64,000 nt of DNA from Mycobacterium mantenii (lineage in GTDB: Bacteria > Actinomycetota > Actinomycetes > Mycobacteriales > Mycobacteriaceae). A model generated the notes under the pieces. It was given only the letters and a program-made list of their open reading frames with translations. It had not been told where the DNA came from and did no database searches. How positions within the stretch are numbered: the first letter of the stretch is position 1; each line of letters begins with the position of its first letter. The DNA lies in NCBI RefSeq assembly GCF_010731775.1, contig NZ_AP022590.1:3844001-3908000 (forward strand). The letters are read 5' to 3'. The translations under genes were made by a program, and so were the position numbers. Positions 44,120 through 52,732 of this stretch are shown here, in pieces.

Positions 44120-45682
44120 GTGAGCATCGGAGCGACCGAGGAATCACGGAGTCGCCGCGCGGTACGCAGCGGTCGCCGACCGGCGGTACCCGCCCCGCTG
44201 GATCCGTTGATCGTCGCGATACTGGCCGTCGCGGTGAGCATGGCCGGCGCCGCCCGGCCGTCCTTCTGGTACGACGAGGCCGCGACCATCTCGGCCGCCT
44301 ACAGCCGGTCACTGACCCAGATGTGGCACATGCTGGGCAACGTGGACGCCGTCCACGGCTTGTACTACCTGCTCATGCACGGCTGGTTCCGGGTTTTCCC
44401 GCCCACCGAGTTCTGGTCGCGCGCGCCCAGCGCCCTGGCGGTGGGGGGCGCCGCCGCGGGCGTCATCGTGCTGGGCAAGCAGTTCTCCTCCCGGACCGTC
44501 GCGGTGGCCTCCGGCGTGTTCTGCGCGATCCTGCCGCGGACCACGTGGGCGGGCATCGAGGCCCGCCCCTACGCGATGTCGATGATGGCCGCCGTGTGGC
44601 TGACCGTTGTGCTGGTCTATGCCGCGCGCCGTGAAACCGGCTGGCCGTGGCTGTCTTACGCTGTCGCGCTGGCCTGCTCGGTCGTGCTCGACGCCTACCT
44701 CGCGCTGTTGCTGGCGGCGTACGCCGTGTTGATCGGCGTTTTCCACCGGAGCCGAACGGCGTTGGTGGGCTTCACCATTGCGTCGGTCGTGGCCGTGGGC
44801 GCGCTGCTGCCGTTCCTGATGACGGTCGCCGGGCAGGCGCACCAGATCAGCTGGGTCGCACCCATCGGCCACCGCACCGTCGAAGACGTGCTGATGCAGC
44901 AGTATTTCGAGCGATGCCCGCCGTTCGCCGTGCTGTCGGCGTTGCTGATCGGTGCGGCAATCGTGTTGTGGCTCAGCGGTTCCGCGCGGCTGGCGGCGTC
45001 GGAGCGGCAGCTGTTGGTGCTCGCGACGGGGTGGCTTGTCGCACCGACCGTCGCGATCGTGACGTATTCGGCGCTGGTTCACCCGATCTACACGCCGCGC
45101 TACTTGTGCTTCACCGCGCCGGCGCTGGCGCTGATTATGGGCGTCTGCGCTGGCGCGGTGGTGGCCAGACCCTGGGTGGCCACCGCGGTCGTCGGCCTGT
45201 TCGCGGTGGCCGCCGCGCCGAATTACGTTCGGGTGCAACGCAATCCGTACGCCAAATACGGAATGGACTACAGCCAGGTCGCCGACCTGATCACCGCGAA
45301 AGCGGCGCCGGGCGACTGCCTACTGGTGAACGACACGGTGACGTTCATGCCGGCGCCCATGCGCCCGCTGTTGGCGGCGCGCCCGGATGCCTATCGCAAG
45401 CTGATCGATCTCACGCTGTGGCAGCGTGCGACTGACCGCAACGACGTCTTCGACACCAATCTCATCCCCGAGGTGGTGGCCGGACCGTTGAGCCAGTGCG
45501 GCGTCGTCTGGATCATCACCCAGGCCGACCCGTCCCAGCCGGCGCACGAACAGGGTCCGGCGCTGCCGCCCGGCCCGGTCTATTGGGCGAGCACGGCCTT
45601 CGCGGTCCCGCACGACTTGGGCTTCCGGCTGGTCGAGCGCTGGCAGTTCAACCTGGTTCAGGTGTTCAAAGCGGAACGGTAA
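44120..45682 (+). CDS. GT-C type integral membrane glycosyltransferase
   Basis: A 520-residue membrane protein with about ten helices, starting at GTG. The first outer loop has FWYDEAATISAAYS, matching the PMT/ArnT-like GT-C pattern in which an early DE or DD pair contacts the polyprenyl-phosphate sugar donor. GLYYLLMHGWFRVF and GIEARPYAMSMMA are typical later blocks. The C-terminal roughly 130 residues form a soluble outer domain ending WQFNLVQVFKAER. Related mycobacterial enzymes transfer mannose or arabinose from decaprenyl-phosphate donors. Donor and acceptor cannot be told from the sequence. Confidence 0.75.
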   Translation: MSIGATEESRSRRAVRSGRRPAVPAPLDPLIVAILAVAVSMAGAARPSFWYDEAATISAAYSRSLTQMWHMLGNVDAVHGLYYLLMHGWFRVFPPTEFWSRAPSALAVGGAAAGVIVLGKQFSSRTVAVASGVFCAILPRTTWAGIEARPYAMSMMAAVWLTVVLVYAARRETGWPWLSYAVALACSVVLDAYLALLLAAYAVLIGVFHRSRTALVGFTIASVVAVGALLPFLMTVAGQAHQISWVAPIGHRTVEDVLMQQYFERCPPFAVLSALLIGAAIVLWLSGSARLAASERQLLVLATGWLVAPTVAIVTYSALVHPIYTPRYLCFTAPALALIMGVCAGAVVARPWVATAVVGLFAVAAAPNYVRVQRNPYAKYGMDYSQVADLITAKAAPGDCLLVNDTVTFMPAPMRPLLAARPDAYRKLIDLTLWQRATDRNDVFDTNLIPEVVAGPLSQCGVVWIITQADPSQPAHEQGPALPPGPVYWASTAFAVPHDLGFRLVERWQFNLVQVFKAER

Positions 45683-45688
45683 CGCGCT

Positions 45689-46510
45689 CTACCAGATATG
45701 GATCCAGTCGACGAGCATGTCCGCTGGGTAGGTCGCCGCGGCGGGATCGCCGGCGCCAACCCCACCGACGGCGAGGGTGAACATCGGCGTCATCCAGTAG
45801 CCGGGATTGTTGAACGGCCACCGAAAGTCGTCGGGAGCGCCGCCGTGGACGTGGATGGGCTTGTTGGGAACCTTGAAGTACTCGGCCCCGTCCCGCGCGA
45901 ACTCGAAACCCTCCTCGCCCCAATGCATTCGCCAGGTGTGCCAGTTGCCGTCGACCATGCCGGGGATCGATTTGCCTTCCCAGGTTTTCCCGTTCGACGC
46001 GGCGTGCACCGTCGTTCCCGGAGGCCACGAGCCATTGCCGTACCACTCGAAAAGGTCAACCTCGCCGTCGGGCAGCGGGTCCTCGTTGACTCCCCAGAAT
46101 GCGGACCACAGGCCCGGGTCCAAACAGTTCAGCTTGATCCGCGCTTCCCAGGTTTGGTTGATCATGCTGCGGAAGTTGCCCCGCAGTTTGGCGCCGTAGT
46201 AGGTGTCCCCTTCCCGGCTGGCACGCAGCACGAGATTGGAGTTCCCGTCCTGGAACACGTTTCGGCGGTCGTCGCGGTATATCCCCGCGACCGGCGGGAA
46301 CACGTCGTCCTGCCAGGTCTGGATCGTCCACTTGCCCGGATCGGGCGCCGAGCCCGCGGGCCCGTCGAACTCGTCGGCGAAGATAAAGTTCCCACCGCCG
46401 GCCGACGGCGGCGCTTCGGGCGCCGACGGGGTGGCCCAGGCACCCGGCAAGCGCATCGCAGCCCCGATCATGCCGAGGCCCGACATCAACATCATGCTGC
46501 GACGATCCAT
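45689..46510 (-). CDS. Secreted glycoside hydrolase family 16 (Rv0315 type)
   Basis: A 273-residue exported protein with a twin-Met, weakly basic signal peptide (MDRRSMMLMSGLGMIGAAMR) and Ala cleavage region near residue 26. A GH16 jelly-roll follows: FADEFDGPAGSAPDPGKW near 44-61 and the catalytic E150-x-D152-x-x-E155 in GEVDLFEWYG. WHTWRMHW and a C-terminal MLVDWIHIW strand complete the fold. GH16 enzymes cut beta-1,3 or mixed-link glucans. The M. tuberculosis orthologue is annotated as a possible beta-1,3-glucanase and is exposed outside the cell. The gene follows the oxidoreductase gene on the same strand with a 318-base gap. Confidence 0.92.
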   Translation of the reverse strand: MDRRSMMLMSGLGMIGAAMRLPGAWATPSAPEAPPSAGGGNFIFADEFDGPAGSAPDPGKWTIQTWQDDVFPPVAGIYRDDRRNVFQDGNSNLVLRASREGDTYYGAKLRGNFRSMINQTWEARIKLNCLDPGLWSAFWGVNEDPLPDGEVDLFEWYGNGSWPPGTTVHAASNGKTWEGKSIPGMVDGNWHTWRMHWGEEGFEFARDGAEYFKVPNKPIHVHGGAPDDFRWPFNNPGYWMTPMFTLAVGGVGAGDPAAATYPADMLVDWIHIW

Positions 46511-46828
46511 TTAAACCACCAATCGTTCCAAGCCGGCTCGTCAAGCTCGGCAAGATCTCCCCAGGCAACTCTCGCAAACGGTGTTATGAAACCACGCGGT
46601 GGGGGTGGCCCGCATCCCGCCGTCGGGGTCCGCACGCGCCGCACGCACCCGATCCACGCGCGGTGTTCCCGCTCAGCGCCCGCGCGCCGGTCCGTCGCCG
46701 CCATCGCCTGTCATGAACAGGCGACGATAGCAGCCGCGGCGCCCACTTTTTTCGATTCGCCTCGTGACCATCAACCGCATTGACATACCCCGGTCGGTGA
46801 ATATCAAGCAGTTTGATTTCGGTGCAGG
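46511..46828. promoter_or_regulatory. 318-base intergenic region with a perfect dyad
   Basis: No gene is supported. It holds TCGCCTGT-CATGA-ACAGGCGA at 46704-46724, a perfect 8-base dyad around a 5-base centre, without a T-tract on either strand. The rest is ordinary GC-rich sequence apart from an AT-rich patch near 46740-46815. Confidence 0.5.
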
Positions 46829-47863
46829 CTAGGACGGCTCGCCCCGCCGGCGACTGGGTTCGCTGAGCCTGACCAGGGTCTTGCCGACGTTGACGCCGGT
46901 GAACAGGCCGTTGAGGGCATCGACGCATGACTCGATGCCCTCAAAGATGGTCTGCCGGTGGTGAAGTCGGCCTTCGGCCTCCCACTGGCGCAGCGCGGCG
47001 AACGCCTCGTCGAAGCGGCCCCACTCATCGAGCGCGTTGAACCCCTGCATCAGCGCGGTCTTCGACAGCAGGTTCACGTAGTTGGCCGGGCCGGGGTGCT
47101 CGCCGGTGAGGTAGCTGGAGATGACACCGCACAGGACGACGCGCGCGCGGGAGGCCAGCCGGCCCAGCACGGCGTTGAGGATGGGCCCGCCGACATTGTC
47201 GAAGTAGACGTCGACGCGTTGCGGGCAATGCTTTTTCAGCGCCGCCGCGATGTCGTCGTTCTTGTAGTCGATGCACGCGTCGAACCCGAAGTCCTCCACC
47301 ACCGCCCGGCATTTCTCCGGGCCGCCGGCGATGCCCACCACCCGGGCGCCGGCGATCTTGGCGATCTGCCCGGCGACCGATCCGGTGGCGCCCGCGGCCG
47401 CGGACACCACCACCGTTTCCCCGGGCTGCGGGCGGCCGATGTCGGTCATCCCGAAATAGGCGGTGGCGCCGGTGGGCCCGTAGACCGACATGATCGCCAG
47501 CTGGTCGTCCTCGCCCGGGATCGGCGTGCTGAACAGGTCGTCGCGGATGAGCGCGTATTCCTGGAAGCCGGTCAGCGTGGTGACGACGTCGCCGACGGCG
47601 TAGGCGTCACACCGCGACGCGACCACCTCGCCGATCCCGGCCGCCCGGATGACCTCGCCCAGCTGCACCGGCGGAAGGTAGCTGGGCTGGTCATCGAGCC
47701 AGGTGCGCGCGGCGGCGTCGATGCCGACGTACGTGGTTCGCAGCAGCGCCTCGCCCTCGGCGGGTTCGGGCGCCGGCGTGGTGACCATTTCCGTGTCATC
47801 CGGCTGGACAAGCCCGGAGGGGCGGCGACGCAACAGGACCTGGCGATTCGGCAAATCGGGCAC
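46829..47863 (-). CDS. NADP-dependent zinc-free MDR oxidoreductase (quinone/leukotriene B4 reductase type)
   Basis: A roughly 344-residue medium-chain dehydrogenase/reductase of the CurA/LTB4-dehydrogenase group. NRQVLLRRRPSGLVQPDD near the N-terminus is the family opening, so the GTG at 47863 is preferred; the frame stays open to an ATG at 47917. The nucleotide site VVSAAAGATGSVAGQIAKI and the NADP block GIAGGPEKC follow, then VYFDNVGG and the ending VNVGKTLVRLSEP. No zinc ligands are present. Such enzymes reduce the double bond of alpha,beta-unsaturated ketones or aldehydes with NADPH. It is divergent from the Rv0314c-like gene at 47921. Confidence 0.85.
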   Translation of the reverse strand: MPDLPNRQVLLRRRPSGLVQPDDTEMVTTPAPEPAEGEALLRTTYVGIDAAARTWLDDQPSYLPPVQLGEVIRAAGIGEVVASRCDAYAVGDVVTTLTGFQEYALIRDDLFSTPIPGEDDQLAIMSVYGPTGATAYFGMTDIGRPQPGETVVVSAAAGATGSVAGQIAKIAGARVVGIAGGPEKCRAVVEDFGFDACIDYKNDDIAAALKKHCPQRVDVYFDNVGGPILNAVLGRLASRARVVLCGVISSYLTGEHPGPANYVNLLSKTALMQGFNALDEWGRFDEAFAALRQWEAEGRLHHRQTIFEGIESCVDALNGLFTGVNVGKTLVRLSEPSRRRGEPS

Positions 47864-47920
47864 GATCGTAAAAACTACCGAACGGGCCGGAAACGCAGAA
47901 GCGAATGGCATATTCATTGC

Positions 47921-48616
47921 ATGGCAGCAAACGAAGACCCGGAAGACCGGATCCGGGAACTCGAGCGCCCGCTCGCCGAGGCGGCACGGGCGTCAGAGCA
48001 GGGCAGTTCGCAGCCCGCCGGCCAAAACTATCCTCCCGGGCCGGCGGGCGCCCCGCCCCCGCCGCCGGCTCCGTGGACTTACGGCGGGCCCATCGCCGGG
48101 CCATTCCAGCAACGCCCCTCGAACAACCGCGTCTGGTGGATCGTCGGTACGGCGGTCGCCATCGGCGTGCTGGCCCTCGCGGGTGGCATCGCGGCCTTCG
48201 CCGCACACCAGATTTCCGGGGTGAAGTCGATCATCGCTTCACCGCCGACCATCTCCACAACCTTTGGGCCACCGAGCATTTCGACGAGCCCCGGCCCGTC
48301 GACCTCCCGGCGAAGGTCAACGTCGCCGTCGACCTCGCCCGCCGCACCGCCGGGCACCACGCTCAGTGTCGCCGGCATCAACGAGAACCGCACCATCGCG
48401 TGCAACGACAACATCGTCAGCGTCAGTGGCGTTTCCAACACGGTGACCATCACCGGGCACTGCACCAGCCTGTCGGTGTCCGGTGTCCAGAATTCGATCA
48501 CCGTCGAGGCCGTCGACAGCATCGAGGCCTCGGGCTTCAACAACAAGGTCACCTACCACTCGGGCACGCCGAAGATCAGCAACTCCGGCGGCTCGAACGT
48601 GGTGCAGCGGGGCTGA
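47921..48616 (+). CDS. DUF3060 membrane protein (Rv0314c type)
   Basis: A 231-residue protein with a short charged, Pro-rich cytoplasmic part and a membrane helix at about 74-98 (WWIVGTAVAIGVLALAGGIAAFAA). A Ser/Thr/Pro stalk follows, then a DUF3060 domain from about 150 to the end. The domain is a repetitive small beta structure: ACNDNIVSVSGVSNTVTITG, then CTSLSVSGVQNSITVEA, with two cysteines that could pair. The ATG at 47921 lies 3 bases from the longest possible start of the divergent oxidoreductase. It matches Rv0314c in size and order. Function unknown; it is probably displayed on the outer face of the membrane. Confidence 0.82.
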   Translation: MAANEDPEDRIRELERPLAEAARASEQGSSQPAGQNYPPGPAGAPPPPPAPWTYGGPIAGPFQQRPSNNRVWWIVGTAVAIGVLALAGGIAAFAAHQISGVKSIIASPPTISTTFGPPSISTSPGPSTSRRRSTSPSTSPAAPPGTTLSVAGINENRTIACNDNIVSVSGVSNTVTITGHCTSLSVSGVQNSITVEAVDSIEASGFNNKVTYHSGTPKISNSGGSNVVQRG

Positions 48617-48630
48617 GCCGAAATGTGTTG

Positions 48631-49017
48631 TTACGCAGGATCTTCGGCGTCGTCATCGAGGACGCCGACCGCAATGCCGTAGGGCAAAAAGCGCACCTTG
48701 CGGTTGGGATCGACGTTGTTCTTGTTCGCCCGCAAGGCGTCGAGCTCGGTCGCGTAGACCTGCTCGACGCGCGCGCCGCCGTCGGCGTCCACGGTGTAGA
48801 TGGCCCACACGCCCTCACCGGCTTCGCCGGCGGTCTCCGGGGCGCCGCGGGGACGCCGCGACAGGTCCTCGAAGACGGCGGACCAGCCCGTCCGGCCGCC
48901 GGGGGCGGCCACGAACTTGCTGACCCGTTCGAACACGTCGCGAAGTCCTTCGCTGCCTTCCCGGATCATTCGATCGAACTCGTCGGGGTCGAATCCGAAT
49001 CCACTGTGCTCGCCCAC
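48631..49017 (-). CDS. Conserved hypothetical protein (Rv0313 type)
   Basis: A 128-residue acidic cytoplasmic protein, the same length as Rv0313 as I recall. It starts at a GTG with AAGGAGG four bases upstream. Residues 10-45 are helical (DPDEFDRMIREGSEGLRDVF). The second half has beta-rich VWAIYTVDADGGARVEQVYATE and RKVRFLPYGIAVGVLDDD, suggesting a small alpha/beta domain. No family function is known. It lies 66 bp downstream of actin-fold paralogue E on the same strand, and this adjacency is also found in M. tuberculosis with Rv0312. Confidence 0.75.
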   Translation of the reverse strand: MGEHSGFGFDPDEFDRMIREGSEGLRDVFERVSKFVAAPGGRTGWSAVFEDLSRRPRGAPETAGEAGEGVWAIYTVDADGGARVEQVYATELDALRANKNNVDPNRKVRFLPYGIAVGVLDDDAEDPA

Positions 49018-49083
49018 GCGACCTCCTTGGCGCTCGTGTCGTAACTGCCAGTGTGCGCTCAGTCGGGGGCGTTTGCCACGTGC

Positions 49084-50481
49084 TTACTGGCCGGGCGGCG
49101 GCGGTGGGGTGATCGGAATCGGCACCGTGACGAACGGGAAGTGCAGGTACATGGTCACCGGTGGCTGGCTGGGCGGCCGCGGCGCGGCCGGCGGAGGAGG
49201 CGGTGCCGCCGGCGGGGGCGCGGGTGCGGCGGCCGGAGGCGGGGCCGCCTGCTCAACGGGCGGCGGCACGTACTGCGGCGCGGGCCGGGACGGGGCGCGA
49301 TGGACCGGTGCCGCCGGCGGCGGATTGACCGGGGTCTGCGGCGCCGCCTGCTGCACCGGCGACGGCGCGGGCGCCGGGGCCGCCACCTCCGACGGGCTGG
49401 GCGCGGGTGCGGGCGGCGGTGGCGCCGGGCTCGGCGCGGGCAGCTGAGCTTGCGGCGGGCTGCTCGGCGGGGCCGCCGGCAGCTGGGCTCGCGGCGTGGC
49501 CACGCTGACGCCCGCATGGTGCCCGACGTCGGGCCCCGGGCGATCCGACGTCAACGTCACCAGCACCACCCCGCCGATCACGGCGGCGATGCCGGCCAGG
49601 GCGCTACCGGCCAGCACCATCGACCAGGGCCGGCGCGGGGGTCTGTCGTCCTCGTCCGGGACGGCGCTGTACGCCCGGGCGTCGGTGCCGACGTCGGCGT
49701 GGCCCCAGACGTCCAGGTAGGTCGGGCTGAGGGCGGGTGGGTTCATTTCTCCGGTGCCCGGGTCCAGCGCGTAGGCCAGCGCCGCCGTCGACGACGCGAA
49801 CAGCGGGGCGTTTGCCGAGGCCAGCGCCGCCCCGCGGGCCAGCGCCATGTCCGGATCCTCGGGGCCGATGACCGGAAGCGAGGTGGCCCCCTCGAGCGTG
49901 GACTTGAGCGCCACGATGTCGGTGCCGCAGCCGACCAGGAACACACCGTCGGCGGGGGACCCGCGGGCGTCCAGGCCGGACACCATCGCCGCCAGCTCGG
50001 TGGCCAGCCCCCCGCCGCCACCGTCGCCGGTCTGGCGCCGGTGCAGATCGACGATGGAGCCGTCGGCGACGTCGACAACGGCCAGCGTCGCGTTCGCCGG
50101 CTCGACGAACAGCATCGCGAGGCGTTCGTAGCCCAGCGCGTAACCCACGGTCTGTGCCAGCGCGGCCGCGGCGAGCAACGGGGCGACCAACATCACGCCG
50201 CCCAGTTCGTGGGAGGCGATCGCGTCCCGGAGCGCGCCGACGCCGGCGGGGTCACTCCAGGTGACGCCGGTCGAGGCCAGCCGGTGGCCGCCCTCCATGA
50301 CGCCTTCGCGGCTGCCGATGATCGCGTCGATCACCTGATCGACCGCACCAGCGGCCGAATTGTCAACGGCCCCAACCGCGAACTCTTCTTGTTCGACGGT
50401 CACGCCGTCCGCATTTTGGCCTTCGATCGCTACCAGGCGGACTGTCCTGGGAGCCATCGACACCCCAAGCACGATGTCCAC
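49084..50481 (-). CDS. Actin-fold-like membrane protein, paralogue E
   Basis: A 465-residue member of the family at 18.7-25.3 kb, but placed 24 kb away, next to the longer Hsp70-like gene. The GTG at 50481 follows GGAGG by six bases; the frame extends to 50505 without homology. The head has VLGVSMAPRTVRLVAIEG, ATLAVVDVADGS, VGCGTDIVALKSTLEGAT and ALARGAALASANAPLFASS. The linker STAALAYALDPGTGEMNPP is intact. The membrane helix is near 295-316. The outer tail is Pro/Ala-rich with repeated PPPAxP blocks and no Gly/His run; it ends FPFVTVPIPITPPPPPGQ. Function unknown. Confidence 0.8.
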   Translation of the reverse strand: MDIVLGVSMAPRTVRLVAIEGQNADGVTVEQEEFAVGAVDNSAAGAVDQVIDAIIGSREGVMEGGHRLASTGVTWSDPAGVGALRDAIASHELGGVMLVAPLLAAAALAQTVGYALGYERLAMLFVEPANATLAVVDVADGSIVDLHRRQTGDGGGGGLATELAAMVSGLDARGSPADGVFLVGCGTDIVALKSTLEGATSLPVIGPEDPDMALARGAALASANAPLFASSTAALAYALDPGTGEMNPPALSPTYLDVWGHADVGTDARAYSAVPDEDDRPPRRPWSMVLAGSALAGIAAVIGGVVLVTLTSDRPGPDVGHHAGVSVATPRAQLPAAPPSSPPQAQLPAPSPAPPPPAPAPSPSEVAAPAPAPSPVQQAAPQTPVNPPPAAPVHRAPSRPAPQYVPPPVEQAAPPPAAAPAPPPAAPPPPPAAPRPPSQPPVTMYLHFPFVTVPIPITPPPPPGQ

Positions 50482-50614
50482 GTAACGCCTCCAAGGTCTT
50501 TTCAACGCCCTTCGCAGAGGGCATGACGGGATGGACCCCCGTCCGAACTTGGTGACATAAACGTTACCCGCGTGCGGCGCGGCGCGCAGATGGTGTGCGT
50601 ACGCAGGACGGACG

Positions 50615-52579
50615 CTAGTAACCCGGCCCGAGGAACGGATTCTGCGAGTTCCCCGGATATTGCGGATATTCGTTCTGCGGGTACTGCGGATATTCGTTCT
50701 GCGGGTACTGCGGGTACTGCGGGTACTGCGGAGTCGCAGGAGCCTGCTTCTGGGGCACCGGCACCGGAATCGGGACCGGCAGCAGCGGAACGCGTATCCA
50801 CTCCGTCGTCATCGGCACCGTCGTGGTGGTGGTGGTTTCCATCGGTGGTGGCGGCGGCGGTGTGGTGGTTTCCATCGGTGGCGGCGGCACCGTGGTGGTG
50901 ACCGTCGGTTGCGGCGGCGCAGTGGTGGGCGGCGCCGTGTGCTTCGGGGTGTAGACGGGAGCCGGCGGTGCGGTGGTCACCACCACCGGAGGCGGCGGTG
51001 GCGGCGGCGACGGCGGTGGTTCCGGCGGAGGCGGCGCCGGACTGGGAATCGGTTGCGCGCTGGGCGGCGGGGGCGGTGGCGGTACCGCGGTGGGCGGCGG
51101 TGGCGCGGCCGGGCGCGGCGCGACGGAGTTCGCCGGCGGCGCCGGCCGGGGGGCGACGGACGGCGCCGGCGGTGCCTGGCGGTTTTCTATCCCGGTCAGC
51201 GTGTAGGCCACCCCGCCGATCGCCGTCATGGCGACAACGGCGGACATGCCGATCACCAGCTGGGAGAACCGCAGACGCAGCCAGGGCCGCCGTTCCCGCG
51301 GCGGCTCGATGACGTTGAGCCGCATCGACCAGCCGGCCGGACCGTCTTCGTCGTAGGTTTCCCCTCCGAACCGCATCCGCAGGTCGCCGGGGTATTCGGT
51401 CTGCGACCAAGCCAATTCGCGATCGGTCAGCGCCTCGTCATCGATCACCAGCACATCGCCGGCGCCCAAGTCGACGACGTCGCCGGCGGCGTCGGACGAG
51501 GCGAGCAGCCCTATCGATGTCCGCGTGCGCAGGTCCAGCTCGCAGCCGCGCGAGGCCAGGATCAGCGCCCCGCTCGCCGCGGCCAGGGCCGGTTGCGAGG
51601 GCGTCAGGATCGGCGTGCGGCCGTGCATCGAAAGCCGTTCGGTGACAAGCGGAATGCGTGCGCCTCCGCCGACCGTGACCACCGCCGCGAGGTCCGACCA
51701 GCTCTTGCGGTAGCGCACCAGCATCTCGTCGAAGGCATAGATGAAGCCGGTGAGCCGATCCTGGATCAGCTCTTCGAGGTCGTCTTGGGTCAACGTCAGG
51801 CTGCAACTGCGCCCGCCGAGCACCGCGGTGATGTCGGTGGCCATCTCCGTCGAAAGCCGCTCCTTGCCCGCGCGGCACTGTTCCCTGAGCTCGCTGAGCT
51901 CTCCGACACCGGCGGTACTGGCCGGATCGAGGCCGCTGCCACGGCCCAGCTCTTCGAAGGCCCGCAGCTGCAACTCCTGGTCGATCTCGTCGCCGGACAG
52001 CGCGGCGTAACGCATTGTGGCGCTGACGAGTTCGAAATCCTCCGCCACATTGACCAACGTGGCCGACGTGCCGCTGCCACCGAAGTCGAGCAACCCGACC
52101 ACGCCCTCGTCCGGCAGGCCGAGTTCGGAGCGCACCGCGGTCAGCGACGCGATCGCGTCCGAAACCAGCCGCGGGGCCATACCGCTTCGCACGAAGCCCA
52201 GATGGGTTCGCAGCGCGTCCCGCAACGTCTGCACCGTCGCGGGTTTCCAATGCGCGGGCACGGCGATGGAGATCTCCGAGCTTGAAGCATCCGCACCGGC
52301 TGCGAGCACCATCGCGTCCAGTGCCTCCACCGTCAGCAGCTGCGGCTCGTGCGCCGAACCGTCGGGCGACACCAGCGCGACGGAATCACCGATGCGCTCG
52401 ATAAAGCCCTTCATCGGTACGCCGGGCTCGGCTAGGTACGGGTTCTCTTCGGGTGCACCGATTTTCGGTGCACAGTGCGGATAAAGGGTAAGCACACAAC
52501 GGCGGCTAACCGGTGGGCTTCCGTTACGCGCAGCGACCAGGTTCGTGGTCCCGATCGACAACCCGAGTGGGTCGTACAT
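50615..52579 (-). CDS. Membrane-anchored Hsp70-like protein with Pro/Thr-rich tail (Rv0312 type)
   Basis: A 654-residue protein read from the ATG at 52579; a frame to 52693 adds unconserved residues. The Hsp70-like head has LGLSIGTTNLVAA near 4-16, GLLDFGGSGTSATLV near 158-172 and AVVTVGGGARIPLVTE near 306-321. An acidic region with DVVDLGAGDVLVIDDE follows. The membrane helix lies at about 438-458. The outer tail is Pro, Thr and Ala-rich with PPPMETTT units and ends in Tyr/Pro/Gln repeats (EYPQYPQN). It matches Rv0312, annotated as a Pro/Thr-rich protein, in place and design. It lies on the same strand as paralogue E. ATPase activity is unproven. Confidence 0.85.
   Translation of the reverse strand: MYDPLGLSIGTTNLVAARNGSPPVSRRCVLTLYPHCAPKIGAPEENPYLAEPGVPMKGFIERIGDSVALVSPDGSAHEPQLLTVEALDAMVLAAGADASSSEISIAVPAHWKPATVQTLRDALRTHLGFVRSGMAPRLVSDAIASLTAVRSELGLPDEGVVGLLDFGGSGTSATLVNVAEDFELVSATMRYAALSGDEIDQELQLRAFEELGRGSGLDPASTAGVGELSELREQCRAGKERLSTEMATDITAVLGGRSCSLTLTQDDLEELIQDRLTGFIYAFDEMLVRYRKSWSDLAAVVTVGGGARIPLVTERLSMHGRTPILTPSQPALAAASGALILASRGCELDLRTRTSIGLLASSDAAGDVVDLGAGDVLVIDDEALTDRELAWSQTEYPGDLRMRFGGETYDEDGPAGWSMRLNVIEPPRERRPWLRLRFSQLVIGMSAVVAMTAIGGVAYTLTGIENRQAPPAPSVAPRPAPPANSVAPRPAAPPPPTAVPPPPPPPSAQPIPSPAPPPPEPPPSPPPPPPPVVVTTAPPAPVYTPKHTAPPTTAPPQPTVTTTVPPPPMETTTPPPPPPMETTTTTTVPMTTEWIRVPLLPVPIPVPVPQKQAPATPQYPQYPQYPQNEYPQYPQNEYPQYPGNSQNPFLGPGY
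50660..50728 (-). repeat. Tyr-Pro-Gln tandem repeat at the Hsp70-like C-terminus
   Basis: Two 24-base units containing TTCGTTCTGCGGGTACTGCG are followed by a few 9-base GGGTACTGC units. They encode EYPQYPQN twice and then QYP repeats near the end of the gene. Confidence 0.75.
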
Positions 52580-52732
52580 AGAGCGAAACCTTCGTCTATA
52601 GGGGTCGGTGGCCAGCGTTAACGATAGCCGTGGACACGCGGAAAGCCGATGCTTCGCAATGTCATTGGTATCCGCTCGATGCCCTTGCGTCACCGAAGTG
52701 GTACCGAAAACCCCTTGACAAAAAGCCTTGTG

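Noticed and set aside
46704..46724. Dyad called as an intrinsic terminator of the oxidoreductase gene
   Set aside because: No T-tract follows on the minus strand and it lies over 100 bases past the stop, so an operator is as likely.
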